Positions 8,701-13,296 of a stretch of DNA of 15,221 nucleotides are shown one piece after another. Numbering within the stretch: position 1 is the stretch's first letter; every line of letters starts with the position of its first letter. This stretch comes from Kiloniellaceae bacterium (GTDB taxonomy: Bacteria; Pseudomonadota; Alphaproteobacteria; Kiloniellales; Kiloniellaceae): assembly GCA_028280915.1 (NCBI GenBank), contig JANQKX010000190.1:1-15221 (forward strand), read 5' to 3'. The position numbers were made by a program, and so were the translations under genes. The notes under the pieces were generated by a model. The model saw nothing but the letters and a program-made list of their open reading frames with translations. It made no database searches and had not been told where the DNA came from.

Positions 8701-8924
8701 CCCTCGACCCCGTTGATCTGCTCCTCCAGCACCGAGGTGACGCTCTTTTCCACCACCTCGGCGCTGCCGCCGGTATAGGTCGAGCTGACCTGGACCGTGG
8801 GCGGCGCAATCTGCGGGAACTCGCCGATGGGCAAGGCCGGGATGGACACCGCGCCGGCGAGCACGAATATGATAGCGATGACGGAGGCGAAGATGGGCCG
8901 CTGAATGAAAAAATTACTAAACAC
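5781..8924 (-). CDS. RND multidrug efflux pump permease, HAE1 family (AcrB/MexB-like)
   Basis: Inner-membrane proton-driven drug exporter. At 1047 residues it has the family's usual length. It opens with the hallmark FFIQRPIFASVIAIIFVLAG, then GEFPQIAPPTVQVSSTYTGG, and carries the VGLVVDDAIVVVEN motif of transmembrane helix 4 with the proton-relay aspartates Asp409 and Asp410, plus Lys938 in GLASKNAILIIEF (equivalent to AcrB Lys940). Two large periplasmic loops (about 30-335 and 560-870) separate the two six-helix halves; the end is ERLREKIQGRSQ. No frameshift or missing key residue is seen. Start is GTG at 8924, with AAGGGGTGGGG just upstream. It leads a leftward set with the TPR and cyclase genes. 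Its expected adaptor is not adjacent; the adaptor at 87-1355 is the likely partner but lies on the opposite strand. The outer-membrane channel must be encoded elsewhere. Substrates cannot be told from sequence. Confidence 0.97.
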   Translation of the reverse strand: MFSNFFIQRPIFASVIAIIFVLAGAVSIPALPIGEFPQIAPPTVQVSSTYTGGSAEVVEKSVTSVLEEQINGVEGMTYMSSTSSDDGTSNIIVTFEVGYDLDIAAVDVQNRVSIAQAQLPDEVQRQGISVTKQSNDLTLAIQLLSPDDRYDQIFVSNYATIHILDALKRVPGVGEITVWGQRTYAMRIWLDPNKLASMGLTANDVLSAVQEQNQEVAAGSLGQPPAPKGQKFQYTLTTLGRLTTPEEFGDIIVRTGDDGAVVRLKDVARVELGSQAYNNFADLNGQPNVGIGVFQLAGANSLDISNGIREKMKELGERFPSGLEYVVIYDTTLFVRESIREVIYTLLEAIGLVFLVIIVFLQSFRATLIPAITIPVCLVGTFALMNVLGFSINTLTLFGLVLAVGLVVDDAIVVVENVSRHMEEGDMNRLEAARNAMAQVTGPIVATTLVLMAVFVPVAFIPGVTGELYQQFALTIACAVGISALNALTLSPALCAVFLRPVGKRSKNRFSQAFDKGFEWFTQFYERAVGVMARLWYIVALGFVALLGATYWMFQVVPTGFIPDEDQGYFIVSLQAPEGTAIDRTQEISNKVAEILHNAPGVANVITFTGFSIVANTTAPNVASIIPVLAPWGDRTTFETSAAGIIKKVQAEFNEIPEAIVIAFNPPSIRGLSATGGFELEIQDYTSGSLQRLSAITDEMVARGNERPDLSHLFTTFAANTPQLFIDLDRTKALSQGVSINDIFTALEVFLGAYYVNDFNAFGRVFEVYLQADTDYRAVEEDIGRIYVSNDQGGMVPLSALVTLEPRIGARTINHYNLFRSADIEGGAGEGFSSSQAIQAMEELAAEILPSDMGYEWTGNAYQELKAGNVAPLVFALALVFVFLFLAAQYESWIMPFMVLLAVPLAMFGALGAQHIRGLENDIYCQIGLVMLIGLASKNAILIIEFARRRREEGLSIEMAAMEAARVRLRPILMTAFAFIFGVMPLVFAAGAGSNARHSLGTAVFGGMIAATFLSLILVPVLYVVIERLREKIQGRSQVEEAPAAGE

Positions 8925-8980
8925 GAAGCCCCCACCCCTTGCTGCTCACCGGCTTAGTCGCCTTATCCCGAATGATCGGT

Positions 8981-9015
8981 TGGCCTCGATTTACCAACTG
9001 GCCTCGACGTGTCGA
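8981..9015 (-). promoter_or_regulatory. candidate regulatory site upstream of the RND pump
   Basis: A 9-bp direct repeat TGGCCTCGA occurs at 8981-8989 and 8999-9007 (18 bp apart), and the second copy runs into a dyad TCGAC-GT-GTCGA (9004-9015). The cluster is about 57-91 bp before the pump start. Pump genes of this type are often controlled by TetR or MarR repressors, but no regulator gene is in the window and no clear -10/-35 pair could be read, so function is inferred. Confidence 0.3.
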
Positions 9016-9130
9016 TTGCCTTGGCCCATAGACTTGCTCCGATAGGTCATAGAGTCAAAGGGTGAAAGCCATAAGACAATGGCCCGGCCGCAGATTCTTG
9101 AACCCTTGATCCTTCGATCCGGCCACGACC

Positions 9131-9156
9131 GAACCGGTTCTACCGCGCCATGGCGC
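9131..9156. other. two adjacent perfect palindromes downstream of the coiled-coil gene
   Basis: GAACCGGTTC (9131-9140) and GCGCCATGGCGC (9145-9156) are both perfect palindromes, four bases apart, in the 253-bp gap between the coiled-coil gene stop and the pump gene. With no T-run they are poor terminators; they could be protein-binding sites or part of a Rho-dependent end. Function unknown. Confidence 0.4.
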
Positions 9157-9177
9157 AAACGACGGCCAGACAGACGA

Positions 9178-9495
9178 CTAGACAATGGAGCTGTCTTCCA
9201 GCATGGAAATCTCGCGCTCCAGATCGGTGAGGCGCTTTTTGGCTTCTTTGAGCTGATGCTGGGTCTTGCGCTGGGCCTCGGCCAGCTGCTCATCCTCAAT
9301 GGTGAGGTTCTTCAGCCGCTCCTCCTGCGCCGCCTTGTCGGAAGCGCCGCCGTCGATGGCTTGCCGGGCCGCGGACATACGGTCCGCCAGATCGGCACGC
9401 GCTTTTTCCTGATCCGCCCGCTCGTCTTCCAGCCGGTCCACCTGCTCGCCCACTTCATTCAGCTGCTTGGTCAGCCCTTCCAACATCGCGCTCAT
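9178..9495 (-). CDS. small coiled-coil protein, unknown function
   Basis: A 105-residue soluble protein that is almost entirely predicted heptad-rich helix: repeated Leu/Ala at a/d spacing with dense Glu, Lys, Arg and Asp (LTKQLNEVGEQVDRLEDE, then KTQHQLKEAKKRLTDLERE). A short break at about 47-55 (IDGGASDK) suggests two helices folding as a hairpin or antiparallel dimer. There is no signal peptide, no membrane segment and no cysteine. The ATG at 9495 has GGGGAGGA 5 bases upstream, and an extended -10 promoter lies about 70 bases upstream, so it is very likely a real gene rather than an open frame by chance. It is transcribed in the same direction as the pump, 253 bp further on. I do not recognise a family; low-complexity coiled coils give misleading matches, so none is claimed. 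Confidence 0.82.
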   Translation of the reverse strand: MSAMLEGLTKQLNEVGEQVDRLEDERADQEKARADLADRMSAARQAIDGGASDKAAQEERLKNLTIEDEQLAEAQRKTQHQLKEAKKRLTDLEREISMLEDSSIV

Positions 9496-9565
9496 CCCAT
9501 CCTCCCCATGCTTGCCATCCCATCCGTTCCCCTGCCGCCAGGTTTTTCTCCCGGCCGACCCAAAG

Positions 9566-9574
9566 ACTATAACA
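9566..9574 (-). promoter_or_regulatory. extended -10 promoter for the coiled-coil gene
   Basis: The minus strand reads TGTTATAGT here: TATAGT matches the -10 consensus at five of six bases and is preceded by TGn, the extended -10 signature. No good -35 box is found 17 bp upstream, which extended -10 promoters tolerate. The predicted start point near 9559 would leave a leader of about 64 bases before the ATG at 9495. Confidence 0.55.
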
Positions 9575-9598
9575 CATCAAGGCGATAAAAAAGGCCGG

Positions 9599-9674
9599 CT
9601 CGTGTCCCGAATCAGAAGTTCGAAGTATCAAATGGCAAGCAGCGGACGACCTTCTGATTCGATCAGGACACGAG
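9599..9674. repeat. hairpin 1 of the paired element
   Basis: Left arm 9599-9618 (CTCGTGTCC then CGAATCAGAAG) pairs perfectly over 20 bp with right arm 9651-9674 (CTTCTGATTCG, bulge ATCA, GGACACGAG). The loop is 32 bases. On the minus strand the stem is followed after six bases by six T (complement of 9587-9592), so it might also stop transcription coming from the di-heme gene, though the gap is longer than in a standard terminator. Confidence 0.85.
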
Positions 9675-9687
9675 TAAACCATGGATG

Positions 9688-9765
9688 CTCGTGTGGTTTA
9701 CGGATTTGAAGTTCCTCACGGTGCCGGCCCCGGGAATAAAAGGAACTTCAAATCCACCACACGAG
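9688..9765. repeat. hairpin 2 of the paired element
   Basis: Left arm 9688-9715 (CTCGTGTGG, TTTAC, GGATTTGAAGTTCC) pairs with right arm 9742-9765 (GGAACTTCAAATCC, A, CCACACGAG): 9 bp plus 14 bp of perfect stem with a 5:1 internal loop, and a 26-base loop. Confidence 0.85.
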
Positions 9766-9809
9766 TGCCCAAGGGGAAACAGCCGGCCATAAGAGAAAGC
9801 TTGCGGAGC

Positions 9810-11915
9810 CTAGAACGTCAGATTTCCCTCACCCATTTCGAAGGTCATGCCGCTTCCCAGCTCGTCACGGGCGGCGGCCACGATGGCACTGGCGCGGGCG
9901 GCGAATTTCGCCTGACGCGCCGGGTTGCGTGCCACGCGGTAGCGGTAAAGGGCGATCCGGCTGAGGCGCACCGCCCGCCTGACGTCATCGCGAACGTCCG
10001 GGTAGATGTTCGACTGGCGCAAGACCTGCAGGGCATCCTTGCACTCCACCGCGGCCAACTTGATCAGCCGGCGGGCGATGCGGCGGGTTTTGCGATCGCC
10101 CGCGCCCTCCCGTAACAAGGTCTCGGCCCCGTCCAAACGCTGCTCGCAGAGGCTCAGGTTAAAGCCGGCGTTGATGGTGCGCAGAAAGGCGCTGATGGCG
10201 ACCACTTCGGGCGCTTGCGTGTCGTCTCCAAACGGCACCGTAACGCCGGCATTGGTCAGGGCCAGGCCGCCCGGCGACTGGAGGAACATCTCGGAGCCGT
10301 AAAAGGCAACGGCCCCTTCCAGGGTTTCACGCCCATTGTTGTGGAAGAAGGGCGCGGTATCGGCCGCCTCCACCAAGGGCGAGATGTTGAAACCGCCGGT
10401 CCCGAAGGCATCGTTGATGCCATCGCCGGGACCCGCCGTTTCCGTGCCGCAATCGCTGTCGAAGTCCTCCGTTTCCAGACCTTGGCCGATGTGCCCGCCG
10501 TCGCAAGGGTAATCTACGATATCCCGCGCGGCGATCAGCCGCTCCACGCCCGTGTCGATGACCCGGTTCAGACCGTCGAAGGCCGTGTTGGCGCCGCCGT
10601 TGTCATGGCAGTTGTTACAGCCGCCGGTAAGGAACATCTCCCGCCCCGCCTCGGCCGTTTCATCCTCCAACGACATGGTGTCCAAATCCAGCTCGTTGGT
10701 GCGCCCCGTGGCCAGCATGTAGGCTTCCACGTTATCCAGTTCCTCGTCCGTGGGCAGGCGGAAGTTCACCAGGCCGTTGACCGTGGGATTGATGTCGTCA
10801 AAAAAGCGCCGGTAGTGTTGAATGATGGCCCCGACCACGAACATGCGCAGGGTGCCCGGTACGGGCGCGCCGTCCCCCGACCAACCGGTGCGCTCTTGGA
10901 ACAGAGTTGAGGAGCCGTCATCCGGCGCGGCCGAGGAAATGGAGGTGGCCATGGAAAGGGTATGGGGCACCGAGCGCATGACGAACTTTTCCGCCGGGGC
11001 CTCGAAGCCGTCGATGTTCTCCCGGATCAGGCCCGCCCCTTCCAAGAGCTCGGGCACTTCCAGCAAGGGGACCGGGAAGGCGCCGGCGAAATCCGGATTG
11101 GCAACGAAAAGGGGATCGTTGGGCCGGCGGGCCAGCAGCCGGGAAACAAACGCGGCCTCGATCACCGTGTTGTTGCCGACCGGATGGCAGGTGCCACAGT
11201 TCCGCCCGTTACCGTCGAAGGTCTCCCGGAAAAAGGTATCGGCGCCCGCCAGCACTTCCTCGCTGACCAGGCCGGCGCGCACCCGCGGATCCGTGCGGTT
11301 CCTGTTACCGGACCTAAAGGCCGCCGATTGCGGCGCCGTGCCGAAACCATCCCGAGCCAAGCGCTCGCGGGTGAAACGGCGTTCGAAGGCGGTCCGGCTT
11401 CCCAAGGCGACAAAGCCGTCCACGGGAGAAACCCCTGGCTCGGTCGCCACCGCCAGATCCAGCTCGAAGGACTCGAAAAAGCTGCCGCCCAGGTCGATGG
11501 CGAGCGCTGGTGTGCCTGCGCTATTTGGGTCGAGGGAGCCGAGAAACTGCAGCCGGTCCCCTTCCTCCGGCAGAAAGCTGTTGTCTTCACCGTCCTGATT
11601 ATCCACCAGCCACAGGTCCACGGGTTGGTCCAGTTTGCGACAGCTCGCGGTGCCGGCGCCCGCGGTCAGGTCCAGTTTCAGCCGGCAGCGAATATCGCTG
11701 GGCGCTGTCAGGCCACGGGCCGGGCCGATGCGCACCACGGCCGCGCCGTCCCCCCCGTTGGCGGTGTAGGCGCTCAAGAAGCGGGCAAAGGCGTCTTCGC
11801 CGGCCAGGCCGCTGGCCGGCCAAAGCAGAAATGCACCCGCCAAGGCCGAGCAGACCGTACAGCTTGTCTTTATCTTCGGAAATTTTGCTTTTTTAAGTTG
11901 TGATAAATCGAACAT
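9810..11915 (-). CDS. large exported di-heme cytochrome c peroxidase/MauG-like protein
   Basis: A periplasmic protein with two c-type heme sites, CGTCH (Cys240-His244) and CNNCH (Cys433-His437). The spacing and surroundings (TFDGNGRNCGTCHPVGNN; MFLTGGCNNCHDNG; APFFHNNGRETLEGAVAFY) fit the di-heme peroxidase/MauG superfamily, which reduces peroxide or oxidises a partner protein or small substrate. The N-terminus (charged start, then SALAGAFLLWPASGLAG) is a Sec signal, as heme attachment requires. At 701 residues it is about twice the size of a classic peroxidase: about 40-200 is an additional beta-rich region and about 610-701 is an Arg/Ala-rich helical tail. A signal-proximal CTVC pair (about 19-22) lacks the His of a heme site. 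ATG at 11915 has GGAAGG about 8 bases upstream. It is monocistronic in appearance, with a RutR-like dyad 67 bp upstream. The exact reaction is unknown. Confidence 0.88.
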   Translation of the reverse strand: MFDLSQLKKAKFPKIKTSCTVCSALAGAFLLWPASGLAGEDAFARFLSAYTANGGDGAAVVRIGPARGLTAPSDIRCRLKLDLTAGAGTASCRKLDQPVDLWLVDNQDGEDNSFLPEEGDRLQFLGSLDPNSAGTPALAIDLGGSFFESFELDLAVATEPGVSPVDGFVALGSRTAFERRFTRERLARDGFGTAPQSAAFRSGNRNRTDPRVRAGLVSEEVLAGADTFFRETFDGNGRNCGTCHPVGNNTVIEAAFVSRLLARRPNDPLFVANPDFAGAFPVPLLEVPELLEGAGLIRENIDGFEAPAEKFVMRSVPHTLSMATSISSAAPDDGSSTLFQERTGWSGDGAPVPGTLRMFVVGAIIQHYRRFFDDINPTVNGLVNFRLPTDEELDNVEAYMLATGRTNELDLDTMSLEDETAEAGREMFLTGGCNNCHDNGGANTAFDGLNRVIDTGVERLIAARDIVDYPCDGGHIGQGLETEDFDSDCGTETAGPGDGINDAFGTGGFNISPLVEAADTAPFFHNNGRETLEGAVAFYGSEMFLQSPGGLALTNAGVTVPFGDDTQAPEVVAISAFLRTINAGFNLSLCEQRLDGAETLLREGAGDRKTRRIARRLIKLAAVECKDALQVLRQSNIYPDVRDDVRRAVRLSRIALYRYRVARNPARQAKFAARASAIVAAARDELGSGMTFEMGEGNLTF

Positions 11916-12480
11916 GATTCACGCCTTCCACTTTCGGGATTATGGATAAGCAAGCCTAACTCTCGGCGATGAATCAGCGGTTAAATAGACCATTTGGTCA
12001 ATTTATATTGGGAAAGAAAAATAATTATTTTCAATATTTTATATAACTATCTTAAATGTAAATTGTTGAATAAAACCACCGTCTGCGAGCACCCACACAG
12101 TGGCCGAACAATAACACTGCCACGCCGGATTGGTTCCTTGGCATCGCAGAAAATCGGCAATTCTTGTCAATACAAAAAATCAAACATTGATTGCAGTAAA
12201 TTGACTACTAATTTGGTCCAATTTTTGCCGCTCTCATGGCAGCGACGCAGTCCCCTTTGCGTCCGCGAACTGAGGTTTTTTTGTGATTTATTGGCGTACC
12301 AGAGGCACCGGACGATAAGCGGCGGGCGCTGGCGCTTCACGAAGAATCCGGTTAGCTTTCCCGACGCCCCTTTCGCCATTCAACTCCGGAGGGCCGGCCC
12401 GTGAACCGAACCGAGAGGCCGCCAAAGCGAATCCTTGGCATGCCCCCATTTCCCCTTGGACCCGTAAATCGAGGCGCTTC
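11916..12480. other. 565-bp divergent intergenic region between the di-heme and methyltransferase genes
   Basis: Apart from the dyad, it holds a block at 12001-12060 with only 8 G or C in 60 bases, against a background well above 60 percent, and a partial copy of the dyad's right half at 12211-12218 (ATTTGGTC, then CAATTT) in a second, milder AT-rich stretch (12160-12235). Weak promoter-like hexamers occur in that stretch (TTGATT 12187, TAATTT 12209). From 12240 to 12480 the base composition returns to normal and I see no gene, RNA or terminator. The open frame on the plus strand from 11994 looks spurious. Confidence 0.6.
11982..12005. promoter_or_regulatory. 24-bp operator-like dyad with RutR/TetR-type core
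   Basis: Two 11-base halves flank a TT centre: left TAAAT, A, GACCA; right TGGTC, A, ATTTA. Ten of eleven positions in each half pair perfectly. The core GACCA-nn-TGGTC equals the central part of the E. coli RutR consensus (TTGACCA-nn-TGGTCAA), and many TetR-family sites look alike. The centre is about 78 bp before the di-heme gene start; a CATAAT box at 11939-11944 (minus strand) would place it near -61. No regulator gene is in the window. The dyad is seen directly; the regulator is inferred. Confidence 0.6.
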
Positions 12481-13296
12481 ATGACCGGCCCGGACCCGGT
12501 GCGGCGGTTTTACGACCAGGACCCGGCGCGGGAGTGGCAGCGCTTGAGCGACAACTGGCTCGAGTTCGAAATCACCCGCCACTTTATCCGCCGGCACCTG
12601 ACGGCCAAACCCGCCTTCATCCTGGATGTGGGCGGGGGTCCGGGCCGCTATGCCATCGACTTGGCCAGGCAAGGCCACAAGGTGGATTTGCTGGACCTCT
12701 CCCCCGGCAACATCGCCCTGGCCCAAAAGCAGGCCGCCGCCGCCCGGGCCCGCCTCAACCGCGCAGAAGTAGCCGATGCCCGGGATCTGGGGCATCTTGT
12801 CCCCGACAGCTATGACATGGTCCTCTGCCTGGGGCCGCTTTATCATTTGACCGAGGCCGCCGAGCACGCCCAGGTGGTTAGGCAATGCTTGGCAGTAGCC
12901 CGACCCGGGGCGGTCTTGTTTTTCGCCTTTCTCTCCCGCTACGCGCCCTATCATTTCACCCTCAAAACCGCGCCGGCAGAATTGCCGCACCGAGCAGAGC
13001 GGTTTCGCGAAATCCTGGCCCAGGGCGCCTATCAACCCTCGTCTGAGGCCGATGATTTTTTCACCGAGGCCTATTTCATCGATCCGGCCGCCATCGGGAA
13101 TTTCATGGCCGGCTTTTCAATGACCCACCTTGAGACCTTCGGCGCCGAAAGCCTCGCCGCGCAGAGCGACCCGAAACTGCGGGACCTAGACCCGGCCCTG
13201 CGGGGCACCTGCTTAGCCGAGCTTATCCACCTGGCCACCAGTCCGGCCGCCCTCCATGGCTCGGAGCACATCGTCTACGTGGGTCAAAAGTCTTAG
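12481..13296 (+). CDS. class I SAM-dependent methyltransferase
   Basis: A 271-residue soluble protein with a Rossmann-type methyltransferase core. Motif I is DVGGGPGRYA (49-58), the AdoMet-binding glycine loop; the acidic residue ending strand 2 is Asp72 in VDLLDLSP; the post-core motif is YDMVLCLGPLYHLTEAAEH, as in many Methyltransf_25/11-type small-molecule enzymes, followed by ARPGAVLFF. The second half (about 150-271) carries a less conserved substrate-binding part with YHFTLKTAP and FFTEAYFI. No signal peptide. ATG at 12481 is preceded by GAGG six bases upstream. Substrate cannot be predicted. The gene is convergent with the dimethylformamidase-like gene and their stop codons overlap within four bases (13293-13296), leaving no room for a terminator between them. 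Confidence 0.92.
   Translation: MTGPDPVRRFYDQDPAREWQRLSDNWLEFEITRHFIRRHLTAKPAFILDVGGGPGRYAIDLARQGHKVDLLDLSPGNIALAQKQAAAARARLNRAEVADARDLGHLVPDSYDMVLCLGPLYHLTEAAEHAQVVRQCLAVARPGAVLFFAFLSRYAPYHFTLKTAPAELPHRAERFREILAQGAYQPSSEADDFFTEAYFIDPAAIGNFMAGFSMTHLETFGAESLAAQSDPKLRDLDPALRGTCLAELIHLATSPAALHGSEHIVYVGQKS

Larger units (their letters stand above)
9599..9765. repeat. paired-hairpin element (MITE/REPIN-like)
   Basis: A 167-bp element that begins CTCGTGT and ends ACACGAG and consists of two long imperfect palindromes separated by 13 bp (9675-9687). All four arms are diverged copies of one motif: CTCGTGT, two variable bases, an optional 4-base insert, a variable core of about seven bases (CGAATCA in one hairpin, GGATTT-type in the other), then GAAG-TTC. 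The two outer arms lack the 4-base insert and the two inner arms have it, so the whole is mirror-symmetric. The layout resembles REPINs (two REP hairpins in inverted orientation) or a small terminal-inverted-repeat element. No transposase is nearby and no target-site duplication is obvious. It fills most of the 314-bp gap between the di-heme gene stop and the coiled-coil gene start. Confidence 0.75.

Noticed and set aside
9587..9674. Simple intrinsic terminator for the di-heme gene
   Set aside because: The T-run is separated from the stem by six bases, the loop is 32 bases and the element is doubled, so a plain terminator does not explain it; kept only as a possible secondary role.
9599..9765. 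Integron attC site or retron msr/msd locus
   Set aside because: The bulged two-box stems resemble attC in outline, but the core-site consensus (GTTRRRY/RYYYAAC) is absent and there is no integrase, reverse transcriptase or cassette.
9681..10115. Plus-strand frame starting inside the paired-hairpin element
   Set aside because: It begins in the spacer between hairpins and then runs antisense through the end of the di-heme gene; no ribosome-binding site.
11994..12404. Plus-strand frame of 136 codons in the AT-rich intergenic region
   Set aside because: Its start lies inside the operator-like dyad, it lacks a ribosome-binding site, and its composition changes abruptly along the AT-rich and GC-rich parts as expected of untranslated DNA.
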